Assembly: GCF_003946175.1 (NCBI RefSeq) | Contig: NZ_RHOK01000012.1 | Coordinates: 29,905 to 93,904 of the forward strand | Direction: 5' to 3' | DNA: 64,000 nt | Source of the DNA: Lacticaseibacillus suibinensis | GTDB lineage: Bacteria; Bacillota; Bacilli; Lactobacillales; Lactobacillaceae | Shown here: in pieces, positions 25,209-33,366 of the stretch | Layout of the letters: every line of letters starts with the position of its first letter | Position numbering within the stretch: the stretch's first letter is position 1 | Made by a program: the position numbers and the translations under genes | Notes under the pieces: model-generated | Seen by the model: the letters and a program-made list of their open reading frames with translations, nothing else | What the model was told of the DNA's origin: nothing | The model's database searches: none

Positions 25209-25991
25209 CTACTCTAAATACAATTCGCGAAGCGTCGTTAATTGTCGATTCGACAAGGCCAGCGCCTCACTCAAGTATTGCTGCATACTGCCATAAGTCT
25301 CGTGAATCGCCGCCAGCGCCGCATCAAGATATTCTGGATACACGACCCAAATATCATGCATTCCTTGCAGCATGTTGGCATTGCCGCCAGCCTGTTTGGC
25401 CTGGGCAATCACTTCCGCCACGGCCTGCTCCATGTACTGATTAGTCGCGAGATAGTCCATGCGAATCGTGGCTTCATCCACGCCCAGCGCTGAGAGCAAA
25501 TAGACCGCGCCCATCCCAGTCCGGTCTTTGCCGGCAGTGCAGTGGAACAAAAGCGCGTCTTTGTCATTGGCCAACACCAAATCAAAAAACTGGCGGTAAG
25601 CCTTTTGTGCCGCATCACTTAATACAATGTCGCGATAGGTCCGCAGCATATTATGGTACCCAGCCTGACCATCCAGTGCGAAGGCCTTTTGCTCTTCAGC
25701 CCAGGATTTGGACACTTGGGTTTTGTCTTCACTGAACACCGGATCGAACACGTACCGGGCCGACCCGGGTAGCCGATCAGGTTTGGCGCTGCGCTCATCT
25801 TGCGTCCGAAAGTCGACATCCACCCGCACCCCGTATTGATGCAAAAAGTCGATGTCGCGCTGGGAGAGCCGATCCAGACTCCCTGAGCGAATCAACCGGC
25901 GTGCCTGGATGCGCTTGCCATCGGTGGTCGGATAACCGCCTAAATCACGAAAATTATAGCCATGGTGAATATTCAGGAGCATCGGTTCCAC
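25209..25991 (-). CDS. Tyrosine-protein phosphatase family (Y_phosphatase3)
   Basis: This 260-residue protein has the Cys-dependent phosphatase signature HCTAGKDRTGMG (C-x5-R with catalytic Cys) near residue 150 and an N-terminal YNFRDLGGYPTTDGKRIQ typical of this group of protein or lipid phosphatases. A GTG at 25991 gives the full length; ATG 25982 is equally plausible because no strong ribosome site is visible. It leads the group with the two-helix protein and the histidine phosphatase, so three phosphatase or membrane genes may act together. Confidence 0.85.
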   Translation of the reverse strand: MEPMLLNIHHGYNFRDLGGYPTTDGKRIQARRLIRSGSLDRLSQRDIDFLHQYGVRVDVDFRTQDERSAKPDRLPGSARYVFDPVFSEDKTQVSKSWAEEQKAFALDGQAGYHNMLRTYRDIVLSDAAQKAYRQFFDLVLANDKDALLFHCTAGKDRTGMGAVYLLSALGVDEATIRMDYLATNQYMEQAVAEVIAQAKQAGGNANMLQGMHDIWVVYPEYLDAALAAIHETYGSMQQYLSEALALSNRQLTTLRELYLE

Positions 25992-26234
25992 TTGATCACT
26001 TCATTTCTATCGTTGTCTTAACATTGTAGCGCAGATTCGCACAAAAGTCGTTAGCCGTCAGCCCGACTTGGTTGCGCTTACGCCTTAATGACTAGCCGCT
26101 GGTTGGTGATGGCCATGGCTGGCAGTACCGCTTAACCACCTCGACCAATCCCGCCTAACAGCCGCCTTAACTAGCCTCAAGGCCTGCTCAAGGCTATAAT
26201 GGACGTATTCCAATTTTCAGAAAGAGGCTAAACC

Positions 26235-27608
26235 TTGGCTGCAAAAAAGCAAAATCCCATGCTGGTGGTTGCCATTGTGGCGCTAATGTCGTTTCTTGGC
26301 ATCTTGACCGAAACCGCCATGAATACGACTTTTCCGACCTTGATGGCCGACTTCCACGTATCGCTCAGCACCGTGCAGTGGGTCACTTCCGGCTACCTAT
26401 TGACGGCAGCGTTAATCATGCTCACTTCGGCTTACATGAAACGACGCTTCACGAACCGGCAACTTTTCGTCTGGGGCGCGCTGCTTTTTTCCTTAGGGGA
26501 CTTGCTGTGTGCCACAGCCGTGGTTTTCCCGCAAATGCTACTCGGCTGCTTGATTCAAGCTGGTTGCGTTGGCTTGTGCACGCCGCTGATGGTCAATATC
26601 ATCTTAGATGTCGTCCCGCGCGCCAAGCTCGGGGTGTACCTTGGCATTGCCAACTTAATCATCCTGATTGCCCCAGCCCTCGGCCCGACATTTGGCGGCG
26701 CGCTGGCGGCGATGGGCAGCTGGCGGCTGATTTTCTGGATTACCTTACCGCTGGCGTTAGTACTGATGGCGCTCGGCCAAAGCCAAATCAAGCAATACAC
26801 CAAAGCTGAACCCCTGGCCTTTGACTGGACGCGCTTTGGCCTGCTCGCTACCGCTTTAATCGCTTTGGTCGTTGGGCTGACCGCTTTCGGTGATGGCCGC
26901 TGGGCCTTTGCCTTCGCTCTGCTAGTGCTGATGCTGGCGGCCGGTTGGGGCTTTTTGCGGGTGTCCCGCACCAGTACGCGCTATCTGTTCTCGCTGCGCG
27001 TGTTCCATGAACCGGCCTTTTTGTTCAGTTTTTTACCTTATATCACCCTGCAATTTGCCAACGTCGGCTTAAACTTCCTGCTACCCAATTATGTGCAGGA
27101 CGTCTTTTCTGCGACCGCGCTGGTGGGCGGCCTGATTTTACTGCCCGGTAGCGTCTTTAACGGCATCGGCCAGCCGGTGTACGGCTGGATGCTGGACCGC
27201 TTCGGCGGCAAGCTGCCGCTGTTGCTCGGTGCCGGCCTGTTCACGGTCTCAATTCTCGTTTTTGCCATCTTTGGCCCAGCGCTAGGCGTCGTCGGGGTCA
27301 CTTGGGTGTACCTCGTTTTTGCCATTGGCCGGTCAATGGCTTTCAGTAATTCAGTTGCCTATGGCCTTAAAGGGCTGCCCAAAGACCTGCAAAATGACGC
27401 CAATGCCTTGTACAACACCGGCCAGCAAGTCGCCGGCGCAGTCGGCACCACCGTTTTATCGCTGATGATGACGATGATTAACCACCCCGGCTGGAGCAAG
27501 GCGCAGCAAGTCACCGCCGGCTCCAATGCCGCTTTTTGGCTCCTAGTCGCCCTAGGGCTAGTCGTGATTGGCTTATTCTGGCGCTTACTCAAACCACAAG
27601 CGGCTTAG
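26235..27608 (+). CDS. MFS drug exporter, DHA2 (EmrB/QacA) family
   Basis: This 457-residue protein has 13 or 14 predicted hydrophobic helices and the DHA2 opening motif ETAMNTTFPTLMADFHVSLSTVQWVTSGYLL. It probably exports small toxic compounds by proton antiport. The start is a TTG at 26235 with AGAGG eight bases upstream; a TATAAT-like -10 (26195-26200) precedes it. The specific drug is unknown. Bases 25992-26234 hold this promoter and no gene. Confidence 0.87.
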   Translation: MAAKKQNPMLVVAIVALMSFLGILTETAMNTTFPTLMADFHVSLSTVQWVTSGYLLTAALIMLTSAYMKRRFTNRQLFVWGALLFSLGDLLCATAVVFPQMLLGCLIQAGCVGLCTPLMVNIILDVVPRAKLGVYLGIANLIILIAPALGPTFGGALAAMGSWRLIFWITLPLALVLMALGQSQIKQYTKAEPLAFDWTRFGLLATALIALVVGLTAFGDGRWAFAFALLVLMLAAGWGFLRVSRTSTRYLFSLRVFHEPAFLFSFLPYITLQFANVGLNFLLPNYVQDVFSATALVGGLILLPGSVFNGIGQPVYGWMLDRFGGKLPLLLGAGLFTVSILVFAIFGPALGVVGVTWVYLVFAIGRSMAFSNSVAYGLKGLPKDLQNDANALYNTGQQVAGAVGTTVLSLMMTMINHPGWSKAQQVTAGSNAAFWLLVALGLVVIGLFWRLLKPQAA

Positions 27609-27668
27609 TCATTTGCCTGCCACTGCGGTACACTGAAGGAAACAATGCCTGATCAGGGAGGATTCACC

Positions 27669-28289
27669 ATGCATTTATTCACCATTGCCGTTGCTCCAAC
27701 CATAACCGTGCCTTCAGCCGCGACGTGGCCGATTAGCGAAGCACCCGCCGCCTGGACGCAAATCGCGGCCACCGTTGGCTTAGCCGGTCCAGCCGGTATC
27801 CCTGCTTTCGAAACCGCTGCCGATTGGGCGGCGATCGAACAAGCCGCGGCGGCTTACGAACAGACGCAACTTACCCCTTGGCTGGCGCGACTTTTGCAGG
27901 CGGCCGCCGCAGATCATCTGGCCACCACCTGGGACTTTGGCGACGCCAAGGACCCGCTGCCACGGCCGCTGTTGACGCAGTATTTCAAGACAACCAGCGT
28001 GCTCAAAGCGGCGTCTATCACCGCGGCTTGGCTGCAGCAGCGGCCACTGATTGCCCAGCCTGCGCAGGAATTTACGCGGCTGTTTGAGGCTGGTGCGGAT
28101 GTCACCGCCGTGCTGCCTACCTACCGCCATTATGAAGGCATGACCATTCGCGAGCTGGCTTGGCAAATGAGCATCGACATCGAAGACTTGGAACTGCCTG
28201 AAGCACTCGTTGCCAATGATCAAGCCGCGCTACAAGCCGCAACGGCAGAGTTTGCCCAACGTTACCCAGGGTTTGCCTTCACCGCATAA
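27669..28289 (+). CDS. Hypothetical protein of 206 residues
   Basis: I do not recognise a family. The protein is rich in Ala, begins MHLFTIAVAPTITVPSAATW with no clear signal peptide or membrane segment, and appears soluble and mostly helical. A near-C-terminal segment MTIRELAWQMSIDIEDL resembles a helix-turn-helix-like turn but not a standard DNA-binding domain. GGGAGG lies eight bases before ATG 27669. The GNAT gene starts 11 bases after its stop with the ribosome site overlapping it, so the pair is probably one operon. Confidence 0.72.
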   Translation: MHLFTIAVAPTITVPSAATWPISEAPAAWTQIAATVGLAGPAGIPAFETAADWAAIEQAAAAYEQTQLTPWLARLLQAAAADHLATTWDFGDAKDPLPRPLLTQYFKTTSVLKAASITAAWLQQRPLIAQPAQEFTRLFEAGADVTAVLPTYRHYEGMTIRELAWQMSIDIEDLELPEALVANDQAALQAATAEFAQRYPGFAFTA

Positions 28290-28299
28290 GGAGCACCTC

Positions 28300-28908
28300 A
28301 TGATGACAATCCGTCCCCTCGCCACCAAAGATTTTCCCCAAGTGGTCACTTTCGCCATTGAGGGCATGCACTTTGACCGTTATTTTCAAAATCCGCTGAT
28401 GCTACGGGCCTTTGGCTACTATTTCGTAGAACACGAATACGCCAATGCTACCCAAGCGCTGGGCGCCTATGAAGCTGGCCGGCTGGTGGGCGTACTGCTT
28501 GCCAGCGAAACAGCGGCCCCAAAGCCTCACGCCACTTGGCTGCGGCGCCTCTTGGTTGCCAGTTATCAGCGTTTGATGCGCGTTTTTGCGGGTCACGGCA
28601 CCCCGGCTTACGACGCCGCCAACGCCGACATGCTCGCGGCTTTCATGGCCAAAAAACCGGCCGATGGCGAAATCAGTTTACTGGCCACCGACCCGACGCT
28701 GCAAGGCCGCGGCATTGGCAGTCAGCTGCTGGCGGCGTTCGCACACACTGCCAAAGGCAAACGTTACTTCCTCTATACCGACAGCGACTGCGTGTACCAG
28801 TTCTATGATCACCGCGGCTTTATTCGCGAGCAAACGCGCCAGATTGAACTCACCCTGGGCGCCAAGCAATTTCCACTGACCTGCATGCTTTATAGCCAAG
28901 TCTTTTAG
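28300..28908 (+). CDS. GNAT-family N-acetyltransferase
   Basis: This 202-residue protein starts MMTIRPLATKDFPQVVTFA and has the acetyl-CoA site LLATDPTLQGRGIGSQLLAAFAHT (R/Q-x-x-G-x-G/A), followed by YTDSDCVYQFYDHRGF, a C-terminal GNAT pattern. Substrate is unknown. ATG 28300 has AAGGAG seven bases upstream, overlapping the stop of the preceding gene. The long open extension to 28210 belongs to that gene's sequence and is not used. Confidence 0.85.
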   Translation: MMTIRPLATKDFPQVVTFAIEGMHFDRYFQNPLMLRAFGYYFVEHEYANATQALGAYEAGRLVGVLLASETAAPKPHATWLRRLLVASYQRLMRVFAGHGTPAYDAANADMLAAFMAKKPADGEISLLATDPTLQGRGIGSQLLAAFAHTAKGKRYFLYTDSDCVYQFYDHRGFIREQTRQIELTLGAKQFPLTCMLYSQVF

Positions 28909-28911
28909 TTG

Positions 28912-29068
28912 CTGAGCCAAAATGCGGTTTTAGCCCAGAGTATCAGCCAAGCAGCCTGTAAAACCTGAACTTAGGTTTTGCAGGCCGTTTAGCTTATCCG
29001 GCTAGGGCGGCGCATTTGGCTCGTACTATTCCGGAATAGTCGTGGGCCTATCCTCGGGTCTCAATCAC
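28912..29068 (+). repeat. Dispersed repeat family B, copy 2 (long hairpin)
   Basis: This matches copy 1 (21869-22037) read in the opposite direction: AAAATGCGGTTTTAGCCCAGAGTAT, then the hairpin with GCCTGTAAAACC and GGTTTTGCAGGC arms, then GGCTCGTACT and a GGGTCTC flank. Sequence differences between the copies are partly compensating, suggesting conserved pairing. It fills most of the gap between the GNAT and pepN genes. Confidence 0.8.
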
Positions 29069-29083
29069 CTTCTTTTGCCCACG

Positions 29084-29108
29084 CAAAAACGCCGGCCGCA
29101 GCCGACGT
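29084..29108 (-). terminator. Rho-independent terminator after pepN
   Basis: On the minus strand CGTCGGC-TGCG-GCCGGCG is followed by five T, starting 14 bases after the pepN stop. Confidence 0.8.
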
Positions 29109-29121
29109 TTCGGTCATCTGA

Positions 29122-31641
29122 TTATAAAGCTTTGGCAATCGCCGCGTTGACTTGATCTTTCTGGTCCTCAATCAAGGCCACCCGCGTTGCAATCACTTTG
29201 GTGTCCATCTGGATTTCGCGCCCCAGCCCTGGCACCTCCAGCTTCGGTTCAAAGAAGGCCTTGAATTCAGCCAAACGCTTAGCCGTATCGAAGCGGCTGG
29301 CCACCACGGTGATGTAGGTGGTGAATTCCATGTCGCCGCCGACCGTCTTGTTCAACCAGTCCCATTCGTTGCGCAGCCAATCCCAAGCCAGCTGTTCACC
29401 TTGCGGGTTGGCCAACACGCCGCGGAACCAGCTCCGCAGGTCTTGCGGCTTGATGGTATCAGCCTCTTCAAAGTAGGTCACAATCTGCTTCAAAATTGCT
29501 TCGTCCTTGAAGGCTGGCGTTGCGTACATCAGGGCTTCTTTGACACTTGGATCGGCCGTCTTCCGGTACTCAGCGATGAAATGGTCGAACAGGGCCTGAC
29601 TTGGATGCTGCTTAGCTTCATTCTTCAGGACATAAGGCCGAGCATCAGCTGACATGGCCGCAATATCGGTAATGGTGTACAACGCATGCGCATCGGCTTC
29701 GAAGTCAGCATTGTGGCCGAATGCAGCCCCATCCAGAATATATGGCCGGCCGATTTGGTCATCATTGGATTCGCCAGCCTTTGGCGTGAGGCCAAGGCGG
29801 GCATATTGGCCAGCAGACAACAGCTTGAAGAAGGCGCGCAATTGCTTGTCCTCTTCCGAATCCGGCGTGGTGAATTTCTGCAGCCGGCCGGCGGTTTGCA
29901 TCACCGCAGTAATGACAATATTGCTCGTGTCATCCTTGAACGTCTTCAGGAGCGGCACAATGTCGGCATAAGAGATCACGCCTGCTTCAGCCTGGAGCCG
30001 CATATCTTGCAGCAGCTGCAACTTGGAAATAGCATCGAAGTCTGCCGCTTCGCTGAGTAGGTCAGCCATCAAGGTGTCATCGTACTTCACGATGAAGTGC
30101 GAGTTGTTGCCGACGTTCAGGCGGAAAGCTTTGCCTGCTTCAGCGCGCAAGGTCTTGTAGTCGCCCAAGCTTACCGTTTTTTCGCTCATAATCTGCGGTG
30201 CAGCGGCGTAGTTGCTTTCCAGCGGAATCTGCCACTGGCGGCCAACTTCCTTGCCTTCACCGATGAAGAACTGCTGTTGGCTGAGCTGCAACTGACCGTC
30301 AACGATTTTGGCGGTGACCAGTGGGTAGCCAGGCTGTTCCAACCAGGACGTCATGATGGCGCCCACATCGATCCCAGACGCTTCACCCAAGGCGGCCCAG
30401 AGATCGGCCCCTTTGGCATTGCCGAACTTGTGGGCGTCAAAGTATGCCTTGAGGCCCTTGCGCAGGTTGTCGTCGCCAATCAAGGCGCGGACCATCACCA
30501 AAAGCCGTGAGCCTTTGGCGTACACAATCGCGCCGTCGAACACAGAGTCGATGTCCGCTGGATCTTCGACTGCGACATGGACCGACTGCACGCCATCCGT
30601 TGCATCCCGCTGCAAAGCAGCCGACGCTTCAGAAGTCTGGAACATTTCCCAAATGTGCCAATTGGGTTCCATGGCATCAACGCTCAGGTATTCCATCATG
30701 TTGGCAAAAGATTCGTTGAGCCACAGGTCATCCCACCACTTCATGGTCACCAAGTCACCGAACCACTGATGTGCCAGTTCATGCGTGATAACGGTCGCGA
30801 CAAGCTGCTTCATGCGCAACGAAGTATTGTCAGGATCCAGCGTCAGGTACGCTTCCCGATAGGTGACTAAGCCCCAGTTTTCCATAGCGCCAGCCGAGAA
30901 GTCTGGCAAGGCCAACTGGTAGGAATGTGGCAGCGGATATGGGGTTTCGTAGAAGTCTTCGTAGAATTCAATCGCCCGCTTGGCAATGTCCAAGGCAAAA
31001 TCGAGTTCTTTTGGCTGGTGAGCTTTGGTGGCAAAGACGCCGATTTCCACGCCGCTCTTGGTTTTAGTCAGTTTCTTCTGCATATCGCCAAACGCGAAGG
31101 CCACCAAGTACGTGGACATGCGCATAGTGGTGTCAAAATAGTGCACGCCAGCTTCAACTTTCACTTCTGGCATGTTGGCAATGACGGTTTCGCCCGGTTG
31201 TTCGTCGAACTTCAACGCCAGGCTGAAGGTCGCCTTCGCTTCTGGTTCATCAACGCCTGGGAAGGCTTGGCGCGCGGCGGTGGATTCGAATTGTGTCCCA
31301 ATCAGGAGCTGCTTTTCGCCATTGATTTCATAATAGGAAGGATAAATGCCCATCATGGTATCGGTCAGCGGCGCCGTGTAATCAAGCGTTAGCGTCACCG
31401 CGCCGGCTTGCGGCAACGTGATCTTGACGGTTTCAGCCTGGTCATCCACCGTAAACGGCACGGTTTGACCATCGGCTTGCACGCCGCTAATTTTCAAGTA
31501 CTTCTGGTTCAGGGCGATGTCCGCTGCTTTGGCCTCGCCTTGAACCGTGGTTTTCCCGGTGATGGTTTTGGTGCCCCGGTCAACATCAATGAACAAGTCA
31601 TAGTGTGCTGGCTGGAAAGTTTCGTATAAGTGTTTTGCCAT
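29122..31641 (-). CDS. pepN: Aminopeptidase N (PepN), M1 zinc metallopeptidase
   Basis: This 839-residue cytosolic enzyme removes N-terminal residues from imported peptides. The exopeptidase motif GAMEN lies at residues 251-255, the zinc motif HELAH at 287-291, and the third ligand glutamate in WLNESFA about 19 residues on. The C-terminal part is the long helical ERAP1-like domain. The length is typical for lactic acid bacteria. ATG 31641 has GGAGGG upstream. Together with Opp it forms the peptide nutrition route. Confidence 0.97.
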   Translation of the reverse strand: MAKHLYETFQPAHYDLFIDVDRGTKTITGKTTVQGEAKAADIALNQKYLKISGVQADGQTVPFTVDDQAETVKITLPQAGAVTLTLDYTAPLTDTMMGIYPSYYEINGEKQLLIGTQFESTAARQAFPGVDEPEAKATFSLALKFDEQPGETVIANMPEVKVEAGVHYFDTTMRMSTYLVAFAFGDMQKKLTKTKSGVEIGVFATKAHQPKELDFALDIAKRAIEFYEDFYETPYPLPHSYQLALPDFSAGAMENWGLVTYREAYLTLDPDNTSLRMKQLVATVITHELAHQWFGDLVTMKWWDDLWLNESFANMMEYLSVDAMEPNWHIWEMFQTSEASAALQRDATDGVQSVHVAVEDPADIDSVFDGAIVYAKGSRLLVMVRALIGDDNLRKGLKAYFDAHKFGNAKGADLWAALGEASGIDVGAIMTSWLEQPGYPLVTAKIVDGQLQLSQQQFFIGEGKEVGRQWQIPLESNYAAAPQIMSEKTVSLGDYKTLRAEAGKAFRLNVGNNSHFIVKYDDTLMADLLSEAADFDAISKLQLLQDMRLQAEAGVISYADIVPLLKTFKDDTSNIVITAVMQTAGRLQKFTTPDSEEDKQLRAFFKLLSAGQYARLGLTPKAGESNDDQIGRPYILDGAAFGHNADFEADAHALYTITDIAAMSADARPYVLKNEAKQHPSQALFDHFIAEYRKTADPSVKEALMYATPAFKDEAILKQIVTYFEEADTIKPQDLRSWFRGVLANPQGEQLAWDWLRNEWDWLNKTVGGDMEFTTYITVVASRFDTAKRLAEFKAFFEPKLEVPGLGREIQMDTKVIATRVALIEDQKDQVNAAIAKAL

Positions 31642-31692
31642 TATTTTCCCTCCGAAATTTTATAATGATCCCATTATATACCCTATCGCAGG

Positions 31693-31735
31693 CAAAAGGC
31701 CACCAACCCGGCAATCAGGCGCCGGGTTGGTGGCC
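31693..31735 (-). terminator. Rho-independent terminator after the sigma factor gene
   Basis: GGCCACCAACCCGG pairs with CCGGGTTGGTGGCC around a 10-base loop, followed on the minus strand by TTTTGCC. It lies 14 bases after the sigma factor stop. Confidence 0.78.
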
Positions 31736-31748
31736 TCAATACTACCCT

Positions 31749-32288
31749 CTATTGTTCCGCCTGCCACGTCAGGTATTTCACCGCAATCTGGCGGCGCACC
31801 GCGTTGACCCGCTGCGGGCTAAGGTTCAGGTGAAGGGCAATTTCGCGATTTGATAGCTGTTCGCCATAGCGCAGTGCTAAAATGGTGCGTTCACCGGGCG
31901 TGAGCCGCGCCGCAAGCGCGGTCAATGCCTCTGCCACCAGCACACTGCTCATGCTGGATGCTTGCCGCGCACCCGTCATTGCGGCGGCTTGGTGCCACTG
32001 CTCGCCGGCCGTTTGCTCAAGGGCTTGGCGCCGCTGCCACTTCAGTCGGTGTTGCAGCAAGCCCAGATAGACCATTTTGCCGGCCAGCCGGTTGAATTTT
32101 TGCACCGCCGCTGGCTGATTCAAGGGTTCTTCATACTGCTGATAATACGCTAGGTACAGGAGCATCCCCTCCTGTCTCAAATCCTGATAGTCTGGCGTTT
32201 GCGGGCGCACGCCCAGCCTGCTCAAAGCATAGTAAACCACCCGCTGATGCTGCAGGTAAAACGCAAATGCTGCTTGATCTGTCGCCAC
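31749..32288 (-). CDS. Competence-type sigma factor (ComX/SigH-like)
   Basis: This 179-residue protein has a weak sigma region 2 (YYALSRLGVRPQTPDYQDLRQEGMLLY) and a clear region 4 helix-turn-helix (LTPGERTILALRYGEQLSNREIALHLNLSPQRV). This short two-domain form resembles ComX/SigH-type alternative sigma factors of Firmicutes, which activate DNA-uptake genes. I choose GTG 32288 (VATDQAAFAF), with AAGGGG eight bases upstream; the longer ATG 32342 adds a basic, low-complexity tail. The target promoters are not identified. CoiA and RecA in this window would fit its usual regulon. Confidence 0.75.
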   Translation of the reverse strand: MATDQAAFAFYLQHQRVVYYALSRLGVRPQTPDYQDLRQEGMLLYLAYYQQYEEPLNQPAAVQKFNRLAGKMVYLGLLQHRLKWQRRQALEQTAGEQWHQAAAMTGARQASSMSSVLVAEALTALAARLTPGERTILALRYGEQLSNREIALHLNLSPQRVNAVRRQIAVKYLTWQAEQ

Positions 32289-32383
32289 TGCGACCCCTTC
32301 TTGACGCCGCCTTGGCCCAGGCCGCGAGGTGAATTTCATCACCGGTCATGATGGGGTCAGTGTAACGACTAGTTGCGCAAACG

Positions 32384-32423
32384 AAAAAAGCGCATCGACC
32401 ACGCTGCAGCCGCGTGGTGACGC
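32384..32423 (-). terminator. Rho-independent terminator after the SOS-boxed small gene
   Basis: On the minus strand an ACCACGCGGCTGCAGCGTGGT hairpin, extended by GCGTC and GATGCGC, is followed by TTTTTT. Confidence 0.72.
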
Positions 32424-32497
32424 CTTTGAGCCTCGGCAAGGATCAGCGGCGGCTTGGTTTCACGTGCTTTGGGGCGCTCTCATGCGCGTGAATGCGA

Positions 32498-32782
32498 TTA
32501 AGCCGAAGGGGCCAGTCCCACCCTAATCACCGCTAAGGCTAGTTTGATGGCATCCTTGATCACTGGGGGCAACACAATATCAGCCGTTTGATCCCACATC
32601 CAGCCGGCAGTGGGCCCCGCCCGAAAATAAAAACTCGTCTGTGTTGCCGGTTCATACACCGTCAGCTTCCAGCTCGCCTCGGCGCCGCTCGCATCTTGAA
32701 TCGCGCCGGCAATCAGCTCCAACTGAGGAAACTGCGCTTGAACGGCTTCCGCGACAGCCGCGATTTGCGCTTGATACGTCAT
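32498..32782 (-). CDS. Hypothetical protein of 94 residues, SOS-boxed promoter
   Basis: The product begins MTYQAQIAAVAEAVQAQFPQ, continues with a short beta-rich stretch (ASWKLTVYEPATQTSFYFRA) and ends in a hydrophobic helix. I do not recognise the family. ATG 32782 has GAGGTG seven bases upstream; an upstream ATG would overlap the ribosome site. A LexA-type box lies 34-47 bases upstream across the -35 region, so induction by DNA damage is likely (inference). It is a single gene between two terminators. Confidence 0.65.
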   Translation of the reverse strand: MTYQAQIAAVAEAVQAQFPQLELIAGAIQDASGAEASWKLTVYEPATQTSFYFRAGPTAGWMWDQTADIVLPPVIKDAIKLALAVIRVGLAPSA

Positions 32783-32796
32783 TCGTGTCACCTCAG

Positions 32797-32829
32797 GGTT
32801 ATTGTAGCAGAATATCGAACGTATGTTTG
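32797..32829 (-). promoter_or_regulatory. Promoter with SOS (LexA) box of the 94-residue gene
   Basis: The 14-base site at 32816-32829 reads CGAAC-GTAT-GTTTG, matching the Bacillus-type LexA consensus at nearly every position. On the minus strand an extended -10 (TGCTACAAT) follows, placing the box over the -35 region. Confidence 0.7.
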
Positions 32830-32862
32830 CTTTAACGATTTTTTTAACCCTTGCCGGGATTC

Positions 32863-32891
32863 AAAAAGACGCTGATGACAACATCAGCGTC
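32863..32891 (-). terminator. Rho-independent terminator after the CHCG-tail gene
   Basis: GACGCTGATG pairs with CATCAGCGTC around four bases, followed on the minus strand by TTTTTGA. It ends about 30 bases after the 32920 stop. Confidence 0.85.
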
Positions 32892-32919
32892 CCACCAACT
32901 GATTCAAATATGGCAATGC

Positions 32920-33306
32920 TTAACCGCAGTGGCAATCCTCAGACTCCGGAAAGTCCTTGCTGCAAACCAGCAGTAAGTCCCCGGTTGCATCTGGCACCAT
33001 CAAGCCAGCGCTAGTCCGGCCTTGCAGTAAATACCCGGTCGCTCCAGCTTGCGCAAGCGGCACTATGAATTGCTTGCTCACCTGGTCGGCAAACGCATCC
33101 AGCGCCCCCGCCTGCAGTGAGCAAGCCAGCTGCTCCGCTACCGGCGGCTCGCCTTGAATGCGGTACGCCAAAATGCTGTTCATGCCGATGCGCGCCATGT
33201 CAAAGAAATCCTGTAAACGGCCCGCCTCAATCACACGCACCACTTGTTGCGGGGCAGTGGGGACAGCCGCTACCCTCGCGGTAATCGTTGCAGTATCTGG
33301 CATCAT
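32920..33306 (-). CDS. Hypothetical protein of 128 residues with a C-terminal CxC
   Basis: The product (starting MMPDTATITARVAAVPTAPQ) looks soluble and ends CSKDFPESEDCHCG, with a Cys-x-Cys just before the C-terminus and another Cys 10 residues earlier. I do not recognise a family; the cysteines could bind metal or form a disulfide. ATG 33306 has AAGAAGG four to ten bases upstream. It is a single gene between its own terminator and the ABC transporter. Confidence 0.6.
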   Translation of the reverse strand: MMPDTATITARVAAVPTAPQQVVRVIEAGRLQDFFDMARIGMNSILAYRIQGEPPVAEQLACSLQAGALDAFADQVSKQFIVPLAQAGATGYLLQGRTSAGLMVPDATGDLLLVCSKDFPESEDCHCG

Positions 33307-33366
33307 GAAGCCTTCTTCCTGTGTCATCGGTTCCAAGGCTAATATAGCACAAACACGTGGCTGGCA

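Noticed and set aside
26040..26200. Possible additional repeat of family A between the phosphatase and MFS genes
   Set aside because: Only a loosely similar GTTGCGCTTACGCC stretch is seen; no ordered blocks, so I do not count it.
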